Source: Streptomyces lydicus (lineage in GTDB: Bacteria; Actinomycetota; Actinomycetes; Streptomycetales; Streptomycetaceae). Taken from it: a DNA stretch of 64,000 bases. Position numbers and translations under genes: made by a program. The DNA lies in the NCBI RefSeq assembly GCF_004125265.1, contig NZ_RDTE01000003.1:4588001-4652000 (forward strand), given 5' to 3'. The notes beneath the pieces are model-generated. The model was given only the letters and a program-made list of their open reading frames with translations, did no database searches and was not told the DNA's origin. Below are positions 25,252 to 33,808 of the stretch, one piece after another (the first letter of the stretch is position 1; each line of letters starts with the position of its first letter).

Positions 25252-26205
25252 ATGCCCGCTGTGACCGTAGAGAACCCGCTGACCCTGCCGCGTGTGGCGG
25301 CGCCCGTCGCGGCGCACGCCCGTCCCGTGCTGGCCGTTGCCACCGCTCCGAGCGGCTTCGAGGGCGAGGGCTTCCCGGTGCGCCGGGCGTTCGCCGGCAT
25401 CGACTACCAGCACCTCGACCCGTTCATCATGATGGACCAGATGGGCGAGGTGGAGTACGCGCCCGGAGAGGCCAAGGGCACGCCCTGGCACCCGCACCGC
25501 GGGTTCGAGACGGTGACCTATCTGCTCGACGGCACCTTCGTGCACCGTGATTCGCACGGGGGTGGCGGCGTCATCAACGACGGCGACACCCAGTGGATGA
25601 CGGCGGGTTCGGGCCTGCTGCACATCGAGGCGCCGCCGGAGTCGCTGGTCATGTCCGGTGGTCTCTTCCACGGCCTCCAGCTGTGGGTGAACCTGCCGAA
25701 GAGCGACAAGATGATGACCCCTCGCTACCAGGACATCGGCGGCGGCCAGGTCAAGCTGCTGACCTCGGGCGACGGCGGAGCGCTGCTGCGGCTGATCGCC
25801 GGTGACCTCGACGGCCACAACGGTCCGGGTATCACCCATACGCCGATCACGATGATGCATGTGACGGTGAACCCGGGTGCGGAGCTGACCCTCCCCTGGC
25901 GCAAGGACTTCAACGCCCTCGCCTACGCCCTGGCCGGACGCGGCTCGGCCGGTGCGGAGGGACGCCCGTTCCGTATGGGGCAGTCGGTCGTGTTCGGTGC
26001 CGGGGACTCGGTCACGATCCGGGCGGACGAGTCCCAGGAGTCGCGCAGCCCGAACTTCGAGGTGGTGCTGCTCGGTGGGCTGCCGATCCGCGAGCCGATG
26101 ATGCATTACGGCCCGTTCGTGATGAACACCCACGCCGAACTGGCGCAGGCCTTCGAGGACTTCCAGGCAGGCCGGCTCGGGACGATCCCCGCCGACGGGC
26201 ACTGA
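25252..26205 (+). CDS. Pirin family protein
   Basis: A 317-residue bicupin. The N-terminal cupin carries the pirin metal site: WHPHRGFETVTYLLDGTFVHRDS supplies two His, with a third His and a Glu in GLLHIEAPPE. The C-terminal cupin contains DFNALAYALAGRGS and VVLLGGLPIREPMMHYGPFVMNT. Pirins are iron proteins that act as redox-sensitive modulators or as quercetinases. From memory, a Streptomyces pirin (PirA) binds and inhibits a long-chain acyl-CoA dehydrogenase; the neighbouring dehydrogenase makes that role plausible here. ATG follows GAGGAGG by six bases. A parS-containing hairpin follows the stop by 15 bp. Confidence 0.93.
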   Translation: MPAVTVENPLTLPRVAAPVAAHARPVLAVATAPSGFEGEGFPVRRAFAGIDYQHLDPFIMMDQMGEVEYAPGEAKGTPWHPHRGFETVTYLLDGTFVHRDSHGGGGVINDGDTQWMTAGSGLLHIEAPPESLVMSGGLFHGLQLWVNLPKSDKMMTPRYQDIGGGQVKLLTSGDGGALLRLIAGDLDGHNGPGITHTPITMMHVTVNPGAELTLPWRKDFNALAYALAGRGSAGAEGRPFRMGQSVVFGAGDSVTIRADESQESRSPNFEVVLLGGLPIREPMMHYGPFVMNTHAELAQAFEDFQAGRLGTIPADGH

Positions 26206-26229
26206 CGCCCGGTCGGCAGCAGGGGCGGT

Positions 26230-26243
26230 GTTTCACGTGAAAC
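26230..26243. other. parS site 4 within a 32-bp near-palindrome
   Basis: Perfect GTTTCACGTGAAAC flanked by AGGGGCGGT and GCCGCCCCT arms (26221-26252), one mismatch in the arms. It starts 16 bp after the pirin stop, where a terminator would be expected. Confidence 0.9.
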
Positions 26244-26303
26244 GCCGCCCCTGACCCGTTTCGGGGCCCGGGTTCGGGCCTGTGGCCGTGGTGCACTGTC
26301 CGG

Positions 26304-27440
26304 GTGCGAAACGACTCGGAGGAAAACGGGCCCGGCGCCGGACGGGAACGGCCACGGCCCGCACCGCCGTTGCTGCCGGTCCAGGCCCGCCGCGCCGCGG
26401 CCTGGTGTCTGGTGGGGCTGTTGCTCGCGGCCGTGGCCGCCCTCGTGGTGTGGCTGTGCGTCGAACTGAGCGCGGCGGTCACGCCCGTACTGCTGGCGCT
26501 GCTCGGTAGCGGGCTGCTCGGACCGCTCTACCGGCGGCTGGTGGCGATGAAGCTCAACCGCTCACTGGCCGCCGGACTGACCTGCGCGGTCCTTGTGGTG
26601 GTGGTCGGCGGCGCCGGATACATCGTCGTCAGCGCGCTGGTCGACACCGGTGACCAGATCATCTCCTCGCTCAGGCAGGCCGCCAAGGACCTCTCCCAGC
26701 ACTTCGGAGCGGCCGGTACCTCGCTCGACGATCTCGCCTCCAAGTCCAAGGGGTTCGTCGCCAAGTTCGGCGGTACCGCGGCCTCGGGGCTGCTGACCGG
26801 TGTCAGCGCGGTCGGCCAGTTCCTCGCCGCCGCGGTCCTGGCCCTGCTGCTGACCTTCTTCTTCCTGCGGGACGCAGACAAGGCCGTCCGCACGCTGAAC
26901 CACTGGGCGCCCGGCAGCTCCGCACCGCAGCTGGAGCGGATGGCCCGCCGCGGCTTCCAGTCCATCGAAGGCTTTATGCGGGGCACCACCTTCATCGCCC
27001 TGATCGACGCCGTCTGCATCACCGTCGGACTGCTGATCCTCCGGGTGCCGGGCGCGGTCGGGCTGGGCGCGCTGGTCTTCGTCGGCGCCTATATCCCCTA
27101 CCTCGGCGCCTTTATCTCCGGCGCCGTGGCGATCCTGGTGGCGCTGGCCGACCGTGGCTTTGTGATCGCACTCTGGGCGCTCGGCGTCGTCCTGGCCGTG
27201 CAGGTGCTGGAGGGGCATGTACTGCAGCCGATGATCCAGAGCCGGACGGTCAAGATGCATCCGGCGACGGTGCTGCTGGCGATCACCGCGGGCGCCAGCG
27301 TCGCCGGGATCCTCGGCATGCTGCTGTCCGTACCGCTGACCGCCGCCGTCACCGGCATCCTCCACGAGCTGCGGGAGCACTACGCCGCGGGACCGGACTC
27401 CGATGACACCGGGCCCGCCGCGTCCCCCGCGTCCTCGTAG
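26304..27440 (+). CDS. AI-2E family membrane permease
   Basis: A 378-residue membrane protein with about eight helices in the AI-2E/PerM arrangement: an N-terminal hairpin of two helices, a long amphipathic segment (DQIISSLRQAAKDLSQHFG), a C-terminal bundle with FFFLRDADKAVRTL, and the family signature GALVFVGAYIPYLGAFISGAVAILVALADRG, VLEGHVLQPMIQSRTVKMHPATVLLAITAGASVAGILGMLLSVPLTA. The family includes the AI-2 exporter TqsA and Na+(Li+)/H+ antiporters, so the substrate is open. The GTG at 26304 fits the length of relatives, though no clear ribosome site precedes it. The 3' end overlaps the frame of a decayed phosphatase gene on the other strand. Confidence 0.87.
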   Translation: MRNDSEENGPGAGRERPRPAPPLLPVQARRAAAWCLVGLLLAAVAALVVWLCVELSAAVTPVLLALLGSGLLGPLYRRLVAMKLNRSLAAGLTCAVLVVVVGGAGYIVVSALVDTGDQIISSLRQAAKDLSQHFGAAGTSLDDLASKSKGFVAKFGGTAASGLLTGVSAVGQFLAAAVLALLLTFFFLRDADKAVRTLNHWAPGSSAPQLERMARRGFQSIEGFMRGTTFIALIDAVCITVGLLILRVPGAVGLGALVFVGAYIPYLGAFISGAVAILVALADRGFVIALWALGVVLAVQVLEGHVLQPMIQSRTVKMHPATVLLAITAGASVAGILGMLLSVPLTAAVTGILHELREHYAAGPDSDDTGPAASPASS

Positions 27441-27486
27441 AGCTCGAACCATGTCGACTTGGTAGAGCTCGAACCACGTCGACTTG
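27437..27486. repeat. 25-bp tandem duplication
   Basis: Two adjacent 25-bp copies (27437-27461, 27462-27486) differing at one base; unit GTAGAGCTCGAACC plus YGTCGACTTG, containing GAGCTC and GTCGAC palindromes. On the minus strand each reads K-S-T-W-F-E-L-Y in a different frame, and the 25-bp period shifts the frame by one. Confidence 0.85.
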
Positions 27487-27853
27487 CCGTCCCCGCGCGG
27501 GTCCACACCCCGGAGCCGGCCAGCAGTTCCAGTCGACTCCAGTCGACGACGCGGGGGCGGGAGCGGGAGCGGACGATGCGCTGCGCCCGCCCGCGCGCGT
27601 CCACGATGCGCAGCCGGGCCTCGGCGAGCGTCTTCTCGGTGAGCGCGAGCTGCACGATCCCGTTGATCTCGGCGAAGTCGACGGGATGAAAACGGGAGCA
27701 CACCGCGGCCTCGGTCAGCTCCGCCGGGGCGGCGGGCAGCCCGAGCAGCCGGGCCGCTTCGGAGTCGAGGGTCACCCGTCCCGCCGCGTTGTCCCAGCAC
27801 CACAGGCCGGTCGCGATGGCGGCCAGGAGATCCTCGGTGCGCCTTGCCTCACT
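27463..27853 (-). pseudogene. Remnant of PAS-containing SpoIIE/PP2C-type phosphatase
   Basis: The minus strand encodes a recognisable PAS-like start, LLAAIATGLWCWDNAAGRVTLDSEAARLLGLP and EAAVCSRFHPVDFAEINGIVQLAL, then LRIVDARGRAQRIVRSRSRPRV, as in the first domain of streptomycete SpoIIE-family phosphatases. An in-frame TAA at 27854-27856 cuts it off from any start, there is no ribosome site, and after about 110 codons it jumps to a short KSTWFELY tail that I take to be the C-terminal end. The GAF, phosphatase and ATPase parts expected in between are missing. I infer a large internal deletion in a dying gene between the permease and aspS. Confidence 0.6.
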
Positions 27854-28109
27854 TTATGTGTGTTTAGCGGGACCGGACCAGCGTTCCGGACGTGACCGGC
27901 GTCGCAACGGAGACGCCCCGCTCCGCTGATGCGTATATGTCAACGAAGACGTGCGGGCCGGGACGGTAACCTGGAGCGGTTATGTCAATCCTGGGGTGGC
28001 CTTTCGGGTGATCCACGGGGAGAGCGACCGGGCATCCGCGCCCGTACTCCTTTTCCTCTCCCTCTCCCGACAACTCCTCACCTCGACCTCGCGACGACTT
28101 GGATGAGCG

Positions 28110-29873
28110 ATGCATCGGTACCGGTCCCATAACTGCGGCGAGCTCCGAGCCGCGGACGTCGACACCGACGTCCGCCTCAGTGGCTGGCTGCACAATCGAC
28201 GTGACCTGGGCGGCATCCTCTTCATCGATCTGCGCGACCACTACGGTCTCGTTCAGCTCGTCGCCCGCCCCGGCACCCCCGCCAACGAGGCCCTCGGCTC
28301 CCTGACCAAGGAGACCGTCGTCCGGATCGACGGCAAGGTCAGCGCGCGCGGCGCCGACAACGTCAACCCCGACCTGCCGACGGGCGAGATCGAGATCGAG
28401 GTCTCCGACGTCGAGGTGCTCGGCGCCGCCGACCAGATCCCCTTCACGATCAACGCGGACGACGGTGTCAACGAGGAGCGGCGCCTCGAGTACCGCTTCC
28501 TCGACCTGCGCCGCGAGCGGATGCACCGCAACATCATGCTGCGCACCGCCGTCATCTCCGCCATCCGCCACAAGATGGTGACCCTCGGCTTCAACGAGAT
28601 GGCGACCCCGATCCTGTCCGCGACCTCCCCCGAGGGCGCCCGCGACTTCCTGGTCCCCTCGCGTCTGCACGCCGGCAAGTTCTATGCCCTGCCGCAGGCC
28701 CCGCAGCAGTTCAAGCAGCTGCTGATGATCGCCGGTTTCGACCGCTACTTCCAGATCGCGCCCTGCTTCCGCGACGAGGACGCCCGCGCGGACCGCTCGC
28801 CGGGCGAGTTCTACCAGCTCGACATCGAGATGAGCTTCGTCGAGCAGGAAGACGTCTTCCGGCCCGTCGAGAAGCTGATGACCGAGCTGTTCACCGAGTT
28901 CGGCAACGGCCGTACGGTCACCTCCCCCTTCGCGCGGATCCCGTTCCGCGAGGCGATGCTCAAGTACGGCTCCGACAAGCCGGACCTGCGCGCCGAGCTG
29001 GAGCTGGTCGATGTCTCGGACGTCTTCGCCGGCTCCGGCTTCAAGGCCTTCGCCGACAAGCACGTCCGCGCCCTGGCCGTGCCGGACACCGCCGACCAGT
29101 CGCGCAAGTTCTTCGACCAGCTGGGTGACTTCGCCGTCCAGCAGGGCGCCAAGGGCCTGGCCTGGGTCCGCGTCGGCGACGAGAATGCCCTGACCGGCCC
29201 GATCGCCAAGTTCCTCACCGAGGACGACATCAAGGCGCTGGTCGCCGCCCTGGACCTCAAGCCCGGCCACGCCGTCTTCTTCGGCGCCGGGGAGTTCGAC
29301 GAGGTCTCCAAGATCATGGGCGCGGTCCGCGTCGAGGCCGCCAAGCGCGTCGGCCGCTTCGTCGAGGACGAGTTCCGCTTCTGCTGGATCGTCGACTTCC
29401 CGATGTTCGAGAAGGACGAGGACACCGGCAAGATCGAGTTCTCGCACAACCCCTTCTCCATGCCGCAGGGCGGCCTGGAGGCGCTGGAGACCAAGGACCC
29501 GCTGGACATCCTGGCCTGGCAGTACGACATCGTCTGCAACGGCACCGAGCTGTCCTCCGGCGCCATCCGTAACCACGAACCCGATGTCATGTACAAGGCC
29601 TTCGCGATCGCCGGCTACGACAAGGAGACGGTCGAGGCGGAGTTCGGCGGCATGCTGCGCGCCTTCAAGTTCGGCGCCCCGCCGCACGGTGGCATCGCCC
29701 CCGGCGTCGACCGCATCGTGATGCTGCTGGCCGACGAGCCCAACATCCGCGAGACCATCGCCTTCCCGCTCAACGGCAACGCCCAGGACCTGCTGATGGG
29801 CGCCCCGAGCGAGGTCGACGAGGCGCGCCTCAAGGAGCTGCACCTCTCCCTGCGCAAGCCGCAGGCGAAGTAG
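28110..29873 (+). CDS. aspS: Aspartyl-tRNA synthetase
   Basis: A 587-residue class IIb synthetase charging tRNA-Asp. The OB-fold anticodon domain (about 1-105) starts MHRYRSHNCGELRAADVDTDVRLSGWLHNRRDLGG with FIDLRDHYGLVQLV. Class II motif 1 is around LGFNEMATPILSATSPEGARDFLVPSR; motif 2 is the FQIAPCFRDEDARADRSPGEFYQLDIEMSF segment; the bacterial GAD insertion lies at about 290-400; motif 3 is GGIAPGVDRIVMLL. Length is normal. The ATG is at the conserved N-terminus; its ribosome site (GATGAG) is poor. A leader of about 250 bp precedes it without a recognised riboregulator. It is followed by a 30-bp perfect palindrome containing parS. Confidence 0.97.
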   Translation: MHRYRSHNCGELRAADVDTDVRLSGWLHNRRDLGGILFIDLRDHYGLVQLVARPGTPANEALGSLTKETVVRIDGKVSARGADNVNPDLPTGEIEIEVSDVEVLGAADQIPFTINADDGVNEERRLEYRFLDLRRERMHRNIMLRTAVISAIRHKMVTLGFNEMATPILSATSPEGARDFLVPSRLHAGKFYALPQAPQQFKQLLMIAGFDRYFQIAPCFRDEDARADRSPGEFYQLDIEMSFVEQEDVFRPVEKLMTELFTEFGNGRTVTSPFARIPFREAMLKYGSDKPDLRAELELVDVSDVFAGSGFKAFADKHVRALAVPDTADQSRKFFDQLGDFAVQQGAKGLAWVRVGDENALTGPIAKFLTEDDIKALVAALDLKPGHAVFFGAGEFDEVSKIMGAVRVEAAKRVGRFVEDEFRFCWIVDFPMFEKDEDTGKIEFSHNPFSMPQGGLEALETKDPLDILAWQYDIVCNGTELSSGAIRNHEPDVMYKAFAIAGYDKETVEAEFGGMLRAFKFGAPPHGGIAPGVDRIVMLLADEPNIRETIAFPLNGNAQDLLMGAPSEVDEARLKELHLSLRKPQAK

Positions 29874-29918
29874 GCGGCATCGCCCGGGGCGAGAGCCCCG
29901 AACAGGCTGAGGGGCGGC

Positions 29919-29932
29919 GTTTCACGTGAAAC
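29919..29932. other. parS site 5 within a perfect 30-bp palindrome
   Basis: Perfect GTTTCACGTGAAAC extended on both sides by GGGGCGGC/GCCGCCCC so that 29911-29940 is one uninterrupted 30-bp palindrome. It starts 38 bp after the aspS stop. Confidence 0.92.
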
Positions 29933-30065
29933 GCCGCCCCGGCCCGTGTGCGGGCCCGTCGGCCGGGAGCGGGCATGCCCCCGGGGACGGCTCCGGCTCC
30001 GGCCGAGTGCCCCGACCGCCCCATCCGTGTGGCAGGGCCCCGGCAGGGCACGCACTGTGGTGCCC

Positions 30066-31787
30066 ATGCAGCAAGCAAGTCTCCTCACCGCCAGGTCCGC
30101 CCTGGGGCCGCCGGCTCGGGTGACCCGCCCCGCCCCGGCCGGCGACCTGCGGTGGCTCACCGCCGTGGCCGTCGTCTTCACCGCCTGCCTGCTCGCCTCC
30201 GCCATCGCCGCCCCCGGCCTGGGCTGGGACGAGACGGTGTACGTCAGCCAGGTCGACCCCCACACGCCGGCCGCGTTCTTCAGCGCTCCACGCGCTCGCG
30301 GTGTCACCTTCCTGCTCGCCCCGGTGGCGGCCCTGACGACCTCGGCGACCGTGCTGCACTGCTACCTCGCGGTGCTCTCCGGCGCCGCGCTCCTGCTCAC
30401 CCTCTGCATCTGGCGCCGGGTGCTGCCCGCCCCCGTACCGGCCCTGGGCGGCGCGCTGTTCGCCGGGCTGTGGGTCACGCTCTTCTACGGTGGGCAGGCG
30501 ATGCCCAACCTGTGGGTCGGCTACGCCGCGCTCGCCGCCACCGGCTGCTTCCTGCGGGCCGTACGGCAGCCGCCCCGTCAACTGGCCCCGCGCCGCGACT
30601 GGCGTGCCGCGGCCGGCCTCGCCGCCGCGGTCGCCGTGGCCGCGCTGATGCGTCCCACCGACGCCATCTGGCTGGCCGTGCCGCTCTGTGCCGCCGCGCT
30701 GTGCGTGCCGTCCTGGTGGCGCCCCGCCGTGCTGCTCGCGCTGCCGGCCGGCCTGGCCCTGGGATGTGCCCCCTGGGTCGTGGAGGCATATCTGTCCTAC
30801 GGCGGTCTCCTGGCGCGGCTGCAGAGGGCCGGGCAGATCCAGGGCGGTCTCGGCTGGCATCTGACCTTCGACGACCACGCACGGGCACTCCAGGGCAAGA
30901 CCCTGTGCCGCCCCTGCCATCTGAGCTGGGAACACCCGGTGACGGCGGTGTGGTGGCTGGTGCTGCCCCTGGCGGTCGCCGGAGCGGTGTGGGCGGCGCT
31001 GCGCGCCCGCGAGCCCCGCGGCGGGCTGCACGGGTACGGGCCGGCGGACCGCAGCGGGGCCCGGCACCCCCTCGGGCTGGCGCCCATCCGGCCCGGCAGC
31101 CTCGGCCCGGACCTGGACGACCCCCCGTCCGGCGGCGGGCAGCACGGCCGCGGTCCCACGTGGCCGCTGGTGCGCCTGAGCGATCCCCGCGGCCCGCTGC
31201 ACCGGTACGGCCCTGCTCCCGTCGTCCTCCCGGCCCTGGCCGGTCTCTGCCTGGCCGCCCCCTACCTCCTGACGGTGGACTACGCCGCCCCCCGCTTCCT
31301 GCTCCCCGCCTACGCCCTGCTGATGATGCCGGCCGCCTGGTTCCTGTACTGGCTGACCCTCCTGCCGCGCCGCCGGCACGCCTGGGCGGTGGCCGTCCTC
31401 GTCCTCGTGCTGCTGAGCCACGAGGTCATCCAACTGACGGTCTGGCACACGATGGTGCGGAGCACCGCACGGGCCCAGGCCGGTATCGAGCGGGTCGCCA
31501 CGGCGCTGCGGGCGGCCGGTGTACGGCCGCCCTGTGTGGTGAGCGGCGAGGAGGCGGTACGGGTGGCGTACCGGGCGGGCTGTGCGTCCCGTCAGCCGGA
31601 CGGCCATGACGCGAGCATCACCCCCGCGGGCCTGGCCCGCCTCGGGGCGCGCCGCCCGGTCGCCGTCGTGGTGGCCGGCGGTCAGCGGCCGCCGGCCTAC
31701 GCCCGTGGCTGGCGGAGGGTCACCCTGCCGCCGGTGCCGGGCTTCGGACGGCCGGCCGCTTATGTGTCCTCGCCGCGCAAGCGCTGA
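30066..31787 (+). CDS. Multi-spanning membrane protein, GT-C glycosyltransferase-like
   Basis: A 573-residue protein with about 10-12 transmembrane helices. After the first helix (TAVAVVFTACLLASAIAA) the loop GLGWDETVYVSQVDPHTPAAFF has the acidic D-E pair expected of the GT-C (PMT/ArnT-like) fold, and alternate helices are linked by short loops. A hydrophilic insertion of about 80 residues at 320-400 (EPRGGLHGYGPADRSGARHP) precedes the last helices; the end is a soluble domain of about 100 residues (CVVSGEEAVRVAYRAGCASRQPDG). GT-C enzymes use polyprenyl-phosphate sugars, but the acceptor is unknown. The ATG at 30066 is chosen because the first helix follows; the ribosome site is poor. Confidence 0.68.
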   Translation: MQQASLLTARSALGPPARVTRPAPAGDLRWLTAVAVVFTACLLASAIAAPGLGWDETVYVSQVDPHTPAAFFSAPRARGVTFLLAPVAALTTSATVLHCYLAVLSGAALLLTLCIWRRVLPAPVPALGGALFAGLWVTLFYGGQAMPNLWVGYAALAATGCFLRAVRQPPRQLAPRRDWRAAAGLAAAVAVAALMRPTDAIWLAVPLCAAALCVPSWWRPAVLLALPAGLALGCAPWVVEAYLSYGGLLARLQRAGQIQGGLGWHLTFDDHARALQGKTLCRPCHLSWEHPVTAVWWLVLPLAVAGAVWAALRAREPRGGLHGYGPADRSGARHPLGLAPIRPGSLGPDLDDPPSGGGQHGRGPTWPLVRLSDPRGPLHRYGPAPVVLPALAGLCLAAPYLLTVDYAAPRFLLPAYALLMMPAAWFLYWLTLLPRRRHAWAVAVLVLVLLSHEVIQLTVWHTMVRSTARAQAGIERVATALRAAGVRPPCVVSGEEAVRVAYRAGCASRQPDGHDASITPAGLARLGARRPVAVVVAGGQRPPAYARGWRRVTLPPVPGFGRPAAYVSSPRKR

Positions 31788-31827
31788 CCGACATCCCGCC
31801 CGGGGCCCGGAAGGTGCCCGGACGCAG

Positions 31828-31862
31828 CGCGCCCGTCCGGCCCGGAAGGGCGGACGGGCGCG
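31828..31862. terminator. Bidirectional terminator
   Basis: Twelve-bp perfect stem CGCGCCCGTCCG/CGGACGGGCGCG with an 11-base loop that can itself pair (CCC/GGG), between the convergent membrane protein and metG genes. Confidence 0.75.
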
Positions 31863-31962
31863 AGTGCGGTGCTGAGAGGTCCGGGCGCGAACACGCCCGC
31901 GGCCCAGCCGGCTTACCGCCCTGCGACGCCGGCCGGAACCGACGCGCACGGGCGGCCCTGGC

Positions 31963-33681
31963 CTACTGCTCCGCGCCGCCGAAGCGCTCGCGGTAGGACT
32001 CCAGGTCCTCCTCGGTGATCTTCGCGAAGAGCACCGGCGGCACCGTGAAGGGCGTCCCGGCGGGCACCGAGGCCAGCGCCTTCGCCTCCTCCGGGGAGAC
32101 CCACACCGCGGTGTCGTTCTCCAGCGCGAAGGCCCCCCGCATCGCCTTGGCCGACGACGGGATGAACGGCTCGGAGACGATCGCGTAGAGGTGGATGAGG
32201 TTCATCGCCGTACGCAGCGTCAGTGCCGCCGCGTCCTTGTCGGTCTTGATCTCCAGCCACGGGGCCTTCTCCTCCAGGTAGGAGTTGCCCGCGCTCCACA
32301 GGGCGCGCAGCGAGGCCGCGGCCTTGCGGAACTGCAGGGCCTCCATGTGGCCCTCATACTCCGACAGCAGTCCGGCGATCTCCTCACCGAGCTTCTGCTC
32401 CGCGGGCCCGGCCTCGGCGCCCGCGGGCACCTCGTCACCGAACCGCTTGCGGGAGAACGACAGCACCCGGTTGACGAAGTTGCCGAGGGTGTCCGCCAGG
32501 TCCTTGTTGACCGACGCCGAGAACAGCTCCCAGGTGAAGGAGGTGTCGTCGGACTCCGGGGCGTTGGCGATCAGGAAGTAGCGCCAGTAGTCGGCGGGCA
32601 GCAGCTCCAGCGCCGCGTCCGTGAAGATGCCGCGCCGCTGGGAGGTGGAGAACTTCCCGCCGTAGTAGTTGAGCCAGTTGAAGGCCTTGAGGAAGTCGAC
32701 CTTCTTCCACGGCTCACGGGTGCCCAGCTGCGTCGCGGGGAACATCACGGAGTGGAACGGCACATTGTCCTTGGCCATGAACTCCGTGTACCGGACGTCA
32801 TCGGCCTCGTACCACCACGACTTCCAGTCGCGGCTGCCGTCGGAGACGGCGTCCGCCCACTCCTTGGTCGACCCGATGTACTCGATCGGGGCGTCGAACC
32901 AGACGTAGAAGACCTTGCCCTCGGCCGCCAGCTCCGGCCACACATCGGCCGGCACCGGAACGCCCCAGTCCAGGTCACGGGTGATCGCCCGGTCCTGGAG
33001 GCCTTCGGTCAGCCACTTGTGCGCGATGGACGAGGCCAGCGTCGGCCAGTCCTTGCTGCCGTTGCCGTCCAGCCAGCCCTCGACCTCGTGCTGCAGCTTC
33101 GACTGGAGCAGGAAGAGGTGCTTGGTCTCGCGCACCTCCAGCTCACCGCTGCCGCTGATCGCCGACCGGGCGTCGATCAGATCGGTCGGGTCGAGCACCC
33201 GGGTGCAGTTCTCGCACTGGTCGCCGCGCGCCTTGTCGTAGCCGCAGTGCGGACACGTACCGACGATGTAGCGGTCGGGCAGGAAGCGGTCGTCGGCGAT
33301 CGAGAAGACCTGGCGGATCGCCCGCTCCTCGATGAAGCCGTTCTCGTGGAGCTTGCGCGCGAAGTGCTGCGTCAGCTCCACGTTCTCCCGCGACGAGCTC
33401 CGGCCGAAGTAGTCGAAGTCGAGGGCGAAGCCGTCGTAGATCGCCTTCTGCTTGTCGTGCTGCTCGGCGCAGAAGGCGTCGACCGACTGCCCCGCGTCCT
33501 TGGCCGCCAGCTCGGCGGGGGTCCCGTGCTCGTCCGTCGCGCAGATGTAGAGCACCTCGTGCCCGCGCTGCCGCATATAGCGGGCGTACACATCCGCCGG
33601 GAGCATGGACCCCACCATGTTGCCCAGGTGCTTGATCCCGTTGATATACGGAAGGGCGCTGGTGATGAGGTGTCGAGCCAT
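31963..33681 (-). CDS. metG: Methionyl-tRNA synthetase
   Basis: A 572-residue class I synthetase charging both initiator and elongator tRNA-Met. The HIGH-equivalent is PYINGIKHLGN near residue 11; the zinc knuckle has CPHCGYDKARGDQCENC; the WFDAPIEYIGST segment and the KMSKS-equivalent KFSTSQRRGIF follow; the helical anticodon domain is at about 390-540. The KFSTS form and the two-cysteine-pair zinc site match the MetRS1 type usual in actinobacteria. The ATG follows GGGAGC. The C-terminal EMAP/dimerisation domain of E. coli MetRS is absent, as is normal for this type. It converges on the GT-C-like gene across a terminator. Confidence 0.97.
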   Translation of the reverse strand: MARHLITSALPYINGIKHLGNMVGSMLPADVYARYMRQRGHEVLYICATDEHGTPAELAAKDAGQSVDAFCAEQHDKQKAIYDGFALDFDYFGRSSSRENVELTQHFARKLHENGFIEERAIRQVFSIADDRFLPDRYIVGTCPHCGYDKARGDQCENCTRVLDPTDLIDARSAISGSGELEVRETKHLFLLQSKLQHEVEGWLDGNGSKDWPTLASSIAHKWLTEGLQDRAITRDLDWGVPVPADVWPELAAEGKVFYVWFDAPIEYIGSTKEWADAVSDGSRDWKSWWYEADDVRYTEFMAKDNVPFHSVMFPATQLGTREPWKKVDFLKAFNWLNYYGGKFSTSQRRGIFTDAALELLPADYWRYFLIANAPESDDTSFTWELFSASVNKDLADTLGNFVNRVLSFSRKRFGDEVPAGAEAGPAEQKLGEEIAGLLSEYEGHMEALQFRKAAASLRALWSAGNSYLEEKAPWLEIKTDKDAAALTLRTAMNLIHLYAIVSEPFIPSSAKAMRGAFALENDTAVWVSPEEAKALASVPAGTPFTVPPVLFAKITEEDLESYRERFGGAEQ

Positions 33682-33808
33682 TGCCGGCTGCTCCCAAGTC
33701 GCTACGGTGAGTGAGGATTTGCTTTACGGAACGTCAATATCGTACTGGACGGGGTGGGGGTGCCCGCGCGGCCTTTTCCGGGGCGAGGGGCCCGTCCGTT
33801 CCGCCCTC

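Noticed and set aside
27437..27486. tRNA-like words (TTGGTAGAGCTCGAACCA)
   Set aside because: No acceptor, anticodon or T-arm stems could be built around it; the sequence is explained by a 25-bp tandem duplication in a decayed gene.
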